From: Dyella_B sp035503745
Lineage (GTDB): Bacteria > Pseudomonadota > Gammaproteobacteria > Xanthomonadales > Rhodanobacteraceae
Assembly: GCF_035503745.1 (NCBI RefSeq)
Contig: NZ_DATJTC010000010.1
Span: forward strand, 24,050-88,049
Reading direction: 5' to 3'
DNA length: 64,000 nt
This document shows positions 20,100-28,793 of this stretch, piece by piece (position 1 is the first letter of the stretch; each line of letters begins with the position of its first letter). Under the pieces are notes generated by a model, which saw only the letters and a list, made by a program, of their open reading frames with translations, had not been told where the DNA came from and ran no database searches. A program made the position numbers and the translations under genes.

Positions 20100-20346
20100 G
20101 CCTGACACGCATGCTGCCGTTCTCGGACCGAACCTGGTCGCTGCGGTGTCTGAGATCGGCACCGTGGCGGTTGGCATCACGCACTATTTCGGCACGTATC
20201 CGCAGCCGCATTACCAGGAGCTTGAATACCCGAGGGTCGCGCCATTTCATCGTATATGCGCATATCTTTGATAGGGCGAATCGGATGGCCCATGAAATGG
20301 ATATCACGCTGGATTATCGAATCTGACGAGGCACTCCCAGAAGCTT
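20100..20346 (+). other. gap between glycosyltransferase genes with a doubtful small reading frame
   Basis: A 76-codon frame (20096-20326) starts with ATG overlapping the stop of the preceding gene (ATGA), as coupled genes do, but its Arg/Ser-rich product resembles nothing I know. Another frame continues for about 90 codons across the same stretch and contains a more protein-like segment (VSEIGTVAVGITHYFG). Either could be a small gene, or the stretch could be the remains of a deleted glycan gene. Base composition is less GC-rich than the flanks. Confidence 0.3.
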
Positions 20347-21432
20347 ATGAGGATAGGTATCGACGCCAGTCGTTTGCGTGGCGGGATGAGCGGCATAGGT
20401 CGTTACATCTACAACTTGCTTGCGCCACTCGATGCCGAGCTTCCCGCGGCGAAGTTTTTCCTTTATACGCGATCCGGCTTCAAATTGAGTTTGCCTTCCG
20501 AGCGTTGGGTATTGCGGTGCGATGCGCACCCCGTTTGGAGCAGGCTGCCAACCGTATTTTGGACGCGTTTCAGAATGGGGGCATTGGCGCGCAAGGATGA
20601 GCTCGACGTTTTTTGGGCCGCCAACACCTTGCTTCCCTTGGGTATCGGAGTCGTGCCGTGCGTGGCTACTATTTATGACTTGAATCATCTTCTTGCGCCC
20701 GAGACCATGGCGCCGCTGACGCGCTTCGCCTACCGGGCTTGGTTTGCGCAGGCCGTACATTCGGCAAATTATCGAGTCGCTATTTCACACGGGACATCTT
20801 CGAGGCTTCAGTCGACATTTGGACGCCCGGCCGATGGCGTGGCATTGCCTGCCATCCCGTTTCGCGGTGCTTTGCCGACGAAGGAGGAGGCGGAGCGGAC
20901 GCTCCAAAGGCTTGATGTGAGCAAACCCTACATTTTGACCGTGGGTACGCAGGAGCCGCGCAAGAACCTTGGTGCAGTCGTCCATGCGCTGGCGAGTCAA
21001 AAAGAGCAAGGGCATCTCGCTCGCCATCAGCTGGTCGTGGCCGGCGCTGCGGGGTGGGGGGGCAAATCGCGCAAAGATGCTCAACTGATGCAATCGGCGT
21101 GGATAAAGCCGATGGGTTATGTCGAGGATCGCACACTTGTAGCGCTATACATGCTGGCCGATGCCTTCGTCTTCCCCTCCGTATATGAGGGCTACGGCAT
21201 ACCTGTAAGCGAGGCGCTTGCCTATGGCTGTCCAGTCGTTGCGACGGATATGCCAGAGCTAAAAGAAGCCGGGGGTCCCGGTGCGGTTTACGTTGAACCT
21301 ACCCCGCTCGGGATAGGTCAGGGACTGGACGCCGTGTTGACAATGCCACGGCCCAGTCCGAGGTCTCCCACTCATGACTGGTCGACAGCGGCGATGGTCA
21401 TGGCCGAAGCGTTCCGTAGGGCGGCAAACTAA
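20347..21432 (+). CDS. GT4 glycosyltransferase (mannosyltransferase-like)
   Basis: GT-B fold glycosyltransferase of 361 aa, probably cytoplasmic. MRIGIDASRLRGGMSGIGRY is the classic opening of the mannosyltransferase B-like GT4 group. CVATIYDLNHL and VAISHGTSSRL follow in the acceptor domain. The donor domain shows ILTVGTQEPRKNLG and the EX7E region YEGYGIPVSEALAYGCPVVA. It ends 4 nt before the next glycosyltransferase gene. The donor sugar is not decidable from sequence. Confidence 0.85.
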   Translation: MRIGIDASRLRGGMSGIGRYIYNLLAPLDAELPAAKFFLYTRSGFKLSLPSERWVLRCDAHPVWSRLPTVFWTRFRMGALARKDELDVFWAANTLLPLGIGVVPCVATIYDLNHLLAPETMAPLTRFAYRAWFAQAVHSANYRVAISHGTSSRLQSTFGRPADGVALPAIPFRGALPTKEEAERTLQRLDVSKPYILTVGTQEPRKNLGAVVHALASQKEQGHLARHQLVVAGAAGWGGKSRKDAQLMQSAWIKPMGYVEDRTLVALYMLADAFVFPSVYEGYGIPVSEALAYGCPVVATDMPELKEAGGPGAVYVEPTPLGIGQGLDAVLTMPRPSPRSPTHDWSTAAMVMAEAFRRAAN

Positions 21433-21436
21433 ACTC

Positions 21437-22450
21437 ATGGGCTCGAACATGCGCATATGGTTTCCTACGGTGCGTGCCGGTAGCGGTAGCGACGTTTACG
21501 TAGAGAGGCTTGTTTCTGGTTTGCGCGAACATGGCATAGATGCCTGTTTGCAATGGTTTGACCATCGTTTTGAGTTGTATCCGTGGGCGTTGCGACGCAT
21601 TAATCCACCTGCGGGTACGGATCTTGTCCATGCGAACAGCTGGAACGGATTTGTATTTCATCATCATGGTTTGCCATTGGTCATCACGGCGTTCCATTGC
21701 GTTTACCGCAATGGCTTCCCATCTTGGAAAACAAGGCTTCAGTCGATCTATCACAATAACTGGATCGGTCATTTTGAGCGGCTGTCATTCGCCCATGCCG
21801 CAGCAGTGGTGGCGATGACGCCATCGGCGGCGGCAGATTTTTCCCACCGATTTACCTTGCCTGGGCTTCGGCTGATTCATGGCTGGGTCGATACAGACCT
21901 GTTCAAGCCAGGAGAAACGTACCGCGCGCATGACGCTACGACACGCATCCTTATCGTGGGTAACAGCTCAAAGCGCAAGGGCATGGATCTGCTTCCCCAA
22001 CTGCGCGCGCAACTGGGCGAGCAGTTTTCGATAACCGTTATAGGCGGGCTGCGGGCCGAGCAGCGCAAGATGCACTTGGGCGTGACCTTCAAGACCGGCT
22101 TGTCGCTAGCACAGCTGGTAGCCGAGTACCATGCGGCGGACATGCTGGTCAGTTTGAGTCGTTATGAGGGGTTCGGCTATACCGCGCTTGAAGCGATGGC
22201 GTGTGCGAAACCCGTGGTGGCGTTCGATGTGACCGGGATTCGCGACATCGTAATCCCCGGCGTTACTGGTTTTCTCGCGGAACAGGAAGATACTTTGGAT
22301 ATGGTGAGATTGTGCGAGCGCATCGGAAGCAACAGGGAGCTTGGCCTTCAATTGGGTCGGGCCGGACGGGAAGCGGCGCTCCAGCGCTTCAATCAGGAAT
22401 CGGCGCTGCAAAGCTACATCAACATGTATAGCCGGCTTTGCAATTCCTAG
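21437..22450 (+). CDS. GT4 glycosyltransferase
   Basis: GT-B glycosyltransferase, 337 aa from ATG 21437; ATG 21449, giving MRIWFPTVRAGSGSDVY, is an equally good start. The acceptor domain has SDVYVERLVSGLREHGID and HANSWNGFVFHHHG. The donor domain has ILIVGNSSKRKGMDLL, and the catalytic EX7E block RYEGFGYTALEAMACAKP. Last of four same-strand glycosyltransferase genes and convergent with the flippase gene (34 nt between stops). The run of four suggests stepwise assembly of a short lipid-linked glycan. Confidence 0.85.
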   Translation: MGSNMRIWFPTVRAGSGSDVYVERLVSGLREHGIDACLQWFDHRFELYPWALRRINPPAGTDLVHANSWNGFVFHHHGLPLVITAFHCVYRNGFPSWKTRLQSIYHNNWIGHFERLSFAHAAAVVAMTPSAAADFSHRFTLPGLRLIHGWVDTDLFKPGETYRAHDATTRILIVGNSSKRKGMDLLPQLRAQLGEQFSITVIGGLRAEQRKMHLGVTFKTGLSLAQLVAEYHAADMLVSLSRYEGFGYTALEAMACAKPVVAFDVTGIRDIVIPGVTGFLAEQEDTLDMVRLCERIGSNRELGLQLGRAGREAALQRFNQESALQSYINMYSRLCNS

Positions 22451-22484
22451 GAGCAGGGTTTTGATCTCTTTTCCGCATACCGGC

Positions 22485-23729
22485 TTATGGCGAAGCTATA
22501 GGATGCTGCCGAACCTTTGCCAGAATGATGCTGCCGAAAATCGCCATGCCCCACTCGGAGCATGCCAGGGTGAGTGCCATGCCCGCTAAACCATATCGGG
22601 GTGCCAACATCGTTGCTGCGATAAACAGTATCGCCAGTCCTGCAAGCTCAAATGTGGCCCGAAGCCACGGGTGCTGCAGGGACATGAGTGTAGTTCCCAA
22701 CGCGATACGCAAGCTCATTCCTGGGGCCGCTACGCATAGCCAGCGAACGGCACGCTGCATGCCCGCGAAGTTGGAGCCAAACAACCAGGTAAAGACGGGT
22801 GCCGTCAGCCAGAGCGCGGCCCCAAGCAATAGGCCATAGCCGAGTGCTGCCGCAAGCACCTGTAGCAGAAATCGCTGCGTTTGCCGACCACTTACCTGAC
22901 TGTCCCGGAACAACCTTGGCATCACCGACAGCATCATCGCGATCACCGGCACAGTGAGGGAGCCAACCACGCGGGCCGCGGCGGAATAGACGCTTGCTGT
23001 GACGGGAAGCAACAGGCGTGGTGCAAGCGTCTTGTCCAGTTCGGTGGGGCCGGCAGCCGTTATGTTGAGCACCGCATAACCAGCCGAATGCTTCAGTTCA
23101 GACGTGGTCGGCATGCGCCATCTTGAAATCGGCGGCCACGCGTCATGCAGGCTGAATGTCGCGATGGTCAGTGCCAATATCGCGGTGGCCAGGTAGCCAT
23201 AGGCGTAAGTTGTTACGGGCGAGTGTGCATGCAAGAGGAGCACGCCGAGTACTACCGCCAGGCGCAACACGAGAGGAAGGCTAAGAAGTGCCTGCGAAAG
23301 CGGAATGCGGCCATGGCCTTGATGCTCTGCGCTGGGGATGGTCAATAGCGGAAGGATTAGCAACTCCGCTATGCCGATGGCGCACCTAGCACCGATGTCG
23401 AGGTTGTATCTGCCCAGAACAATAGGGCTTATAAGCGTGTATACGGCAAATAAAATGCTGCCGCACAGGAGTGTCGTGGTGACGGCGAATGGCAGAATGT
23501 CTGAACGCTTGGCGGGATTTTGAGAGATGGTCGCCAGCAGTACGATGTGAGTGCCAAGTGTCGACAATGTGCCAAGCATCACCGCGAGCGCGGTGATGCC
23601 GGCAAAAGGGCCGTAGTCATTAGGGCCAAGCAGTCGGGTAACCAGTAACAGTATCCCGGCCTGTACGAGGAGGCGTAAGCCCAATACGACGCTGGTGTGG
23701 AACGTATTTCGGGCGATGGGGTTTTTCAT
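22485..23729 (-). CDS. Wzx-like polysaccharide/oligosaccharide flippase
   Basis: Integral membrane protein of the MATE/Wzx (polysaccharide biosynthesis) superfamily, 414 aa with 12 or more hydrophobic helices. The N-terminus FHTSVVLGLRLLVQAG followed by LLVTRLLGPNDYGPFAGI is the typical Wzx opening (helix, then R-LGP-D-G-F). Such proteins move undecaprenyl-linked sugars across the inner membrane. It is last of three same-strand genes after the two GT-C genes (66 nt gap) and next to four glycosyltransferases, so it probably exports their product. Confidence 0.8.
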   Translation of the reverse strand: MKNPIARNTFHTSVVLGLRLLVQAGILLLVTRLLGPNDYGPFAGITALAVMLGTLSTLGTHIVLLATISQNPAKRSDILPFAVTTTLLCGSILFAVYTLISPIVLGRYNLDIGARCAIGIAELLILPLLTIPSAEHQGHGRIPLSQALLSLPLVLRLAVVLGVLLLHAHSPVTTYAYGYLATAILALTIATFSLHDAWPPISRWRMPTTSELKHSAGYAVLNITAAGPTELDKTLAPRLLLPVTASVYSAAARVVGSLTVPVIAMMLSVMPRLFRDSQVSGRQTQRFLLQVLAAALGYGLLLGAALWLTAPVFTWLFGSNFAGMQRAVRWLCVAAPGMSLRIALGTTLMSLQHPWLRATFELAGLAILFIAATMLAPRYGLAGMALTLACSEWGMAIFGSIILAKVRQHPIASP

Positions 23730-23795
23730 TCTGGAATCAACGCCATACAGTGGGCGCTAGTACTCCGTGCGTGAAATGCGACGTGAGCTCCCATT

Positions 23796-25838
23796 TCATT
23801 CGGAAGCATGTTTCAGCTCACTGATCTCGGAGGTCAAGCTACCCCCGATATTTAGTTTTTCGAGAGCGCCGATGGCCTGGTCCACCTGTACCCTTTGGCC
23901 CAGCGCGATATACATGCGCGCCTCGGTGATGCGATAGGCGGCGGTGGTGGGTGAGGCTGCAACGGCCGATTCGATCATACGTAGGCCGAGGGTGTGATCT
24001 CCAAGCACGTTCCAAGCATAGTCGCTATACATCGCGAGCAGGCGCGCGCTCGGATTGGGATGAGAAAGCGCTGCGAGATAGGCCATTGTCATTGGTTGCT
24101 TAGGCAGATCGCATTCATGGCGCGTTGCGCATTGCGTCAGAGCTCCCAGCGAACTTTCGTCCTGCACGCCTGGTTTGTGTGACTTCAGTTTGACAATCAT
24201 GCTGTTCCACCATTGGGCTTTCAGTGGCCTATGCATGCGCGCATTCAGAAAGATAAGCGCTTGTTCGGGCAGGATCGATGAGCCGGGAAGTGCGGCGGCA
24301 CGCTCAAGCGGAGCGTAAGCCAGTTGTACGAAGGGAGATAGCGGATCGTATTGCGAATAAATGATGTAAGTGCGCCCCAATTCGTATTGGGCGCGAGGCG
24401 ATTCATGTGCTCTTGCAGCAAGTGCCTGGGCCAGACGCAGTGGATTGCCCCATGCCATGGCGGTGAATAACGTTTCGCCGGACCAGAGCAACAGTAGGCT
24501 AGCCAGCAGGGCGCGACGCGGCAACGCAAACGGCGCTGACCCTGAAGAAAGGGCTGTGAGCCACGGCACTATCGCTAGCATCAAGCCAAAGCTGGCGAAA
24601 TAGTTACGGTGCTCATAAATTAATTCGAGCGGCAAAATAGTCGCTGTAAGCAGCTGGCAGCCAAGAAACAGGGCAATGCCTAGCGAGACCAGCGGACGGC
24701 GCCTGCGAAGCCAGAGTATCAACGCTATTAGTACAACCAGTCCAACGATGCTGGTGAAGGTTGTCCAGGGCGTGAACAGTCCCGTCGAGATGTGGAAATC
24801 GTCGTGGTAGAAGGAAAGCATCTGCGGCTCAGGCAGCAGCGTCCAGACGATGTAGGCGATGACGATACGGGTTTCGCTCAGCAGTCGTGTGCCGAGGGTG
24901 AAGTCGCGGGTGGCCCAGTTGGCAGGGGGGAGCACGTGCGGAAGCAACCATGCCAGGCCCGCGATCATCGGAAGCACCAGTACCACCGCAAACAGGACGC
25001 TTAATCGGTGATCGGTTCCGTGGGTTCGCATCCTGAAATGGAACAGCGACCATTCAATCAGGATCGCATACAGAGGGAGCATCACCGCCGTTTCCTTGGC
25101 CGTCGCGCCTAGCGCGGTGGGTAGCGTGATGCTGATCGCGCACAGCATGAATCCTTTCCAGCCCTCCCTATTTTCTCGTGAAAGTGATTCGGGTGGCTTT
25201 CTCGAACCCAAGGCAAGCAGCCCCAGCATGCGATAGCGGCCGGCAACGTAGCCGATCAACCCTAGAAGTACGAACAGATTCGCCATGCTCTCCATACGCT
25301 GCACGACATAGAGCACGGCAGTGAGGTTGATCGGCAATAACATCCACGCTGCGGCGATCAGTGCGGCCGTAAGGCCGGTTTGTCTTGCGTCTTTATCCGA
25401 GGCCGCGTCCTCGCGTTTTCGAAAATCCCCGCTTGTCGATGTACTGTTTCTTTGCTGCTCGTGCACGGCCCACAACAGACGGCGCGCCAGCAAAAAAACC
25501 AGCAGTCCGTTCAGTAAATGGATGACAACATTTGTTAGCTTCATCCAATACGGATCGAGGCCGGTCGCAAGATAGTTCACGGCAAAACTCAGCGACGCGA
25601 GCGGTCGCTTGAATTCGCTGGCGGGTGAGGAAATCACCGCATTGACCAGTGACGGCAGGTCCGCATGGTTGGGCTGCACAGCTTCGTTTTCGACAATATT
25701 GGGGTAGTCGTCGAAAAGCCATGTGCCCGACAAGCCTGGCCAATATACGGCGCAGGTGAATGCGAGTGCGATGCATAGCCCGCACCAACCGATCCACGTG
25801 CGCGACAAGGGCGACTTCCTTAGGTTTGCGAATATCAT
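23796..25838 (-). CDS. TMTC-like GT-C glycosyltransferase with C-terminal TPR-like region (paralog A2)
   Basis: Multi-pass inner-membrane protein, 680 aa, about ten hydrophobic segments in residues 15-480 and an alpha-helical, soluble TPR-like C-terminus. The first outer loop has the GT-C acidic pair in GTWLFDDYPNIV (Asp43-Asp44). AKETAVMLP and YEHRNYFASFG match conserved blocks of the O-mannosyltransferase-like TMTC family. Such enzymes take a sugar from a polyprenyl phosphate and place it on protein Ser/Thr. Its ATG overlaps the stop of the neighbouring paralog (ATGA). With pilin genes just upstream a role in pilin glycosylation is likely but unproven. Confidence 0.7.
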   Translation of the reverse strand: MIFANLRKSPLSRTWIGWCGLCIALAFTCAVYWPGLSGTWLFDDYPNIVENEAVQPNHADLPSLVNAVISSPASEFKRPLASLSFAVNYLATGLDPYWMKLTNVVIHLLNGLLVFLLARRLLWAVHEQQRNSTSTSGDFRKREDAASDKDARQTGLTAALIAAAWMLLPINLTAVLYVVQRMESMANLFVLLGLIGYVAGRYRMLGLLALGSRKPPESLSRENREGWKGFMLCAISITLPTALGATAKETAVMLPLYAILIEWSLFHFRMRTHGTDHRLSVLFAVVLVLPMIAGLAWLLPHVLPPANWATRDFTLGTRLLSETRIVIAYIVWTLLPEPQMLSFYHDDFHISTGLFTPWTTFTSIVGLVVLIALILWLRRRRPLVSLGIALFLGCQLLTATILPLELIYEHRNYFASFGLMLAIVPWLTALSSGSAPFALPRRALLASLLLLWSGETLFTAMAWGNPLRLAQALAARAHESPRAQYELGRTYIIYSQYDPLSPFVQLAYAPLERAAALPGSSILPEQALIFLNARMHRPLKAQWWNSMIVKLKSHKPGVQDESSLGALTQCATRHECDLPKQPMTMAYLAALSHPNPSARLLAMYSDYAWNVLGDHTLGLRMIESAVAASPTTAAYRITEARMYIALGQRVQVDQAIGALEKLNIGGSLTSEISELKHASE

Positions 25839-27940
25839 TTTTTGCTGGGGGCCTGCGCGGTGGCGTCGCCGCTTAGTGTAGCGCTCAGATGCGCCAGTTC
25901 TTTAGGCCAATACAGCTGCTTTTCCAATACCCACGCATGCAGGCGTGGCATGCCGAAAGCTGCGGGTTTGGCCAGATGTTTGACCATTTCGTAATGATCA
26001 AGATGTGCGAGTCCTTGTCGCGGGAATCCCATGGAACCCAGCAGTGCTGCTTGCGCTAGCGCAGTGGAGACGCGCGGCTGTAGATCCAGTGCCTGGTTGA
26101 AATCTGCGAGCGCGGCGTTGGGGTCTCCCCGCAACAATGCCAGGTGGCCCTGCAAGTAAAGGAGATCCTGTGAACGCCCCGTATCTGCTGCCAGATAGGC
26201 ATTGGATTGCGCAGCATCAAGCAGTTCGGCGACCGTTTGCAAGGTAACCTGCGGACATGGCGGTCGTGCGACTTGTGCCATCAGCCCATCAAACCAATGG
26301 ACCAATACGTTGCCCGTATCGCGACTGATGCGTAAGGCGGTACGGGAGGCGATGATGGTGCTCGAGTCGACTTGGCCCGTCTGGCACTCCGCGCTGAAAA
26401 GGTTCAAGGCCAGCTGTACTTGATCCGGCTCCTTCGTCAGTAGTCGCCGCAAACGTACGACGGCGAGCTCAGGGTGTCCGGCGATCCTCTCCGCGGCGGC
26501 AGCGTTGGCTTGCGCGCGAGGGGAGTCGGGGTTGAGCGCAGCCCACAGCAGTGCCTGGTCGTGGGTGTCGCCCCACAGCTGGGCGTTCATGTGGGTCATC
26601 AGGCCCAAGCCCAGCAGCACGACGATGGCGAGCATCAACTTGGCCTTGTGCCACTCCTTTCGCGAACGGTTTTCGGGCGTTGAAGTCGACGCGTGCAATG
26701 GAGCGGATGGTGCATTGTCTGGGCTCCAGGGGCGGACTTGTACGCTTCTATCAGCGCTCAGGGCGACTGGGCCTACGTTGCACAGCCACAACGCCAATGG
26801 CCAGAACATCAGCATGGCGGGTAAGTAATTGCGATGTTCGAAATACAGCTCCAGCGGAACGGTGCTGGACTCGATCGACTGCCCGACGAAATAGAACAAC
26901 AGCGCCGCCGCCAATGCGGGCCGCCGGTAGCGGCATTTCCAGGCGACGAAGATCAATCCAACCACCCCCAGCAGCGCCGGTACTGTCGTCGGTGGCGACC
27001 ACAGGGAGGTGGACACTTGGATATGGTCGTTGAAGAGTCCTGGCGTGAACGGTTGGGGAAACCAAAGCAAATCCAGGTAATCCAGCAGGACGCGCGGCTC
27101 GGTAAGCATGCGCTGGCCCAGCGTCCATGGGCGCGCCGATGAGATGCCGTGGACGAGACCGTTCCATCCTTCGTGAAACAAATAGCAAGCCACTGCCAGT
27201 GTGGGCACCCATGCCAGCAGAAACATGGTTTTGTTATAGAAGCTGCTTTGCTTGCGCGTATGCTCGTTCAATGCGGTGCGCAGCAAGACGTATTCGATCA
27301 CCAGCGCCAATGCCGGAAGCAGGATGCCATTGGCTTTGCTCAGCATGGCGAGTGCTGTGCAGATGCCCAATCCAGTTCCGATCCAGACGATACCGGCAAC
27401 GGTCCGCCCGCATTGCAATTCGGCTCGGCCATGGAGCCATGACAACAGGCCGAGCAGCGTAAAGGTTGCGGGCAGCATGGCTTCGCGCTGCACGATGTAC
27501 AGAGTGGTGGAGACGAACAACGGATGCATCAGCCAAAAGCCAGCGCCAAACAGCGCGGCCATGTCCGTGCGGCGCCGATCGACGTCCGGAAAAAGCAGGC
27601 GGCCAAGTTTCTGTAGCAACCAGAACAGCAGCGCGCCGTTGAGCACGCCCAGCATCACATTGGTCCGCTTGAATGGAAACGGGTTGGCGGGCCAGCTGTG
27701 CGCATCAAGCAGAAAGGTAAGCAGCGTCAATGGACGCCCGGTCGGGTCGGCCGTTCCGGAGGTGATATAGCGCCAGAACGCGGGCCAGTTATCGATCGGT
27801 CCGGTGTCCCCTAGGCTGGGCAAGTTGGCGAAATCGTCGAACAGAAACCCGCCCCGGAGTCCCGGCCAATAAATGGCAAAAGCCAGCGCAAGCAGTGCTG
27901 GCAGCAAGTACAGTGGCCTCAGGGTGTAGCGGTTTTGCAT
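25835..27940 (-). CDS. TMTC-like GT-C glycosyltransferase with TPR-like C-terminus (paralog A1)
   Basis: Multi-pass membrane protein, 701 aa from ATG 27940 (GGAAGG 5 nt upstream; a GTG precedes it directly). The first outer loop reads GGFLFDDFANL with Asp35-Asp36. The later block FEHRNYLPAM matches paralog A2, while the cytoplasmic KE block is altered to SKANGILLP, lacking the Glu. About ten membrane helices are followed, from residue ~470, by helical repeats with TPR spacing (GDPNAALADFNQALDLQP). It starts 13 nt after the pilA terminator, so it probably receives read-through from the pilin promoter. Confidence 0.7.
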   Translation of the reverse strand: MQNRYTLRPLYLLPALLALAFAIYWPGLRGGFLFDDFANLPSLGDTGPIDNWPAFWRYITSGTADPTGRPLTLLTFLLDAHSWPANPFPFKRTNVMLGVLNGALLFWLLQKLGRLLFPDVDRRRTDMAALFGAGFWLMHPLFVSTTLYIVQREAMLPATFTLLGLLSWLHGRAELQCGRTVAGIVWIGTGLGICTALAMLSKANGILLPALALVIEYVLLRTALNEHTRKQSSFYNKTMFLLAWVPTLAVACYLFHEGWNGLVHGISSARPWTLGQRMLTEPRVLLDYLDLLWFPQPFTPGLFNDHIQVSTSLWSPPTTVPALLGVVGLIFVAWKCRYRRPALAAALLFYFVGQSIESSTVPLELYFEHRNYLPAMLMFWPLALWLCNVGPVALSADRSVQVRPWSPDNAPSAPLHASTSTPENRSRKEWHKAKLMLAIVVLLGLGLMTHMNAQLWGDTHDQALLWAALNPDSPRAQANAAAAERIAGHPELAVVRLRRLLTKEPDQVQLALNLFSAECQTGQVDSSTIIASRTALRISRDTGNVLVHWFDGLMAQVARPPCPQVTLQTVAELLDAAQSNAYLAADTGRSQDLLYLQGHLALLRGDPNAALADFNQALDLQPRVSTALAQAALLGSMGFPRQGLAHLDHYEMVKHLAKPAAFGMPRLHAWVLEKQLYWPKELAHLSATLSGDATAQAPSKK

Positions 27941-27952
27941 CACGGCCTTCCG

Positions 27953-27982
27953 AAAAAAGAAGGGCCGCGCGAGGCGGCCCTT
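27953..27982 (-). terminator. intrinsic terminator downstream of pilA
   Basis: A 9-bp GC-rich perfect stem (27960-27968 with 27974-27982) with a 5-nt loop, followed on the minus strand by CTTTTTT (27959-27953). It lies 24 nt after the pilin stop and before the GT-C pair, which would limit expression of the glycosyltransferases relative to the abundant pilin. Confidence 0.9.
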
Positions 27983-28005
27983 CGACTACCCTAGATGGTG
28001 GAATA

Positions 28006-28455
28006 TTAACCGCCGGTACGGCAGCTGGTCGGCAGGTATTTACTGGGAACCGTGGTGGCGGCCACATCACAGGACCATGCAACAGTGCCGCCATTGGTGA
28101 CCGGCGACAGGGCCAGCACGTCGCCAGAGATCGCGGTATTGACCTGAGCGCCACCGAAAGTCGCTTCGATGATGCCGGCGCTCGTCGGGGTTACACCCGT
28201 CACGTACTTGCCCGTGGTGCTGCCAGCGTTAGCGGGTAGGCCGGCGGACGCCGCAGTGCCGGGGAAACGGCCCGTGTTCTGATAGAACTCGGCCAGCGCC
28301 GTCTCCTGGGAGCTACCCAGCACCATGCCTTCAGAGACCTGGGCGCGGATCAGATAGTTCTGGTAGGCCGGAATCGCAATAGCAGCGAGAATGGCGATGA
28401 TCGCGACCACGATCATCAGTTCAATCAGGGTAAAGCCTTTCTGGACGTTCTTCAT
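28006..28455 (-). CDS. pilA: type IVa major pilin, copy 1
   Basis: Structural subunit of the type IV pilus, 149 aa. Short leader MKNVQKG, PilD cut after Gly7, then FTLIELMIVVAIIAILAAIA with Glu5 of the mature protein (Glu12). The N-terminal helix is followed by a globular head whose C-terminal disulfide loop is framed by Cys129 and Cys145. AGAGGA stands before the ATG, a strong ribosome site. A sigma-54-like promoter lies about 120 bp upstream and an intrinsic terminator 24 bp downstream, so it is likely transcribed alone. The N-terminal half is nearly identical to the second pilin gene. Confidence 0.95.
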   Translation of the reverse strand: MKNVQKGFTLIELMIVVAIIAILAAIAIPAYQNYLIRAQVSEGMVLGSSQETALAEFYQNTGRFPGTAASAGLPANAGSTTGKYVTGVTPTSAGIIEATFGGAQVNTAISGDVLALSPVTNGGTVAWSCDVAATTVPSKYLPTSCRTGG

Positions 28456-28576
28456 GATGGTTCCTCTTGGTTAGCTAACCGTAGTGATGCCCCCTGAGCC
28501 CCAGTCCCATATCCCCCTAGGTGGGATCGGACCCTCATCCTTAGCCAGGAACGACCAGGAAGCTCGCGGTATCGAT

Positions 28577-28591
28577 GCACCTTGTGTGCCA
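28577..28591 (-). promoter_or_regulatory. sigma-54 (-24/-12) promoter for pilA copy 1
   Basis: Minus strand TGGCACACAAGGTGC has a perfect -24 element TGGCAC and, at the right spacing, GTGC as -12 (consensus TTGC). It is about 120 bp from the pilA start, leaving a leader of roughly 110 nt. pilA is activated by PilR with RpoN in Pseudomonas and Xanthomonas, which supports the call. Confidence 0.6.
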
Positions 28592-28793
28592 TGTTCGCCC
28601 TCGATGCATCGGTTGATGTACCGGGCGATTGCCATTGTGGCTTGGGTCACGCAACCCGACAAGCAACGTACGTCAAGGTTTTGCAAGGAAATCCGGCCAA
28701 AGAGACTGGCCCGAATGAGCCTTGGTCAGAAATTGTCACGGGTTGACACTTTTTGTCAGTTTTTATCTGTCTGGTTCAGTTTGTGCGCAAGGT
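28592..28793. promoter_or_regulatory. region between the two pilin genes, possible PilR sites
   Basis: No gene is supported. TGTC words, the core of known PilR sites, occur at 28734, 28754 and 28768 on the plus strand and at 28745-28748 on the minus strand, within 40 bp. They lie about 170-200 bp upstream of the expected pilA start point, somewhat farther than in Pseudomonas. The short inverted repeat TGACA-TGTCA at 28744-28758 could instead be a weak end of the pilin-2 transcript. No clear intrinsic terminator for pilin 2 is seen. Confidence 0.35.

Noticed and set aside
28681..28710. TGGCCGG...TTGC near 28690 as sigma-54 promoter for pilA copy 1
   Set aside because: The GG-GC spacing is 12 nt instead of 10; the site at 28577-28591 has correct spacing and a perfect -24 element.
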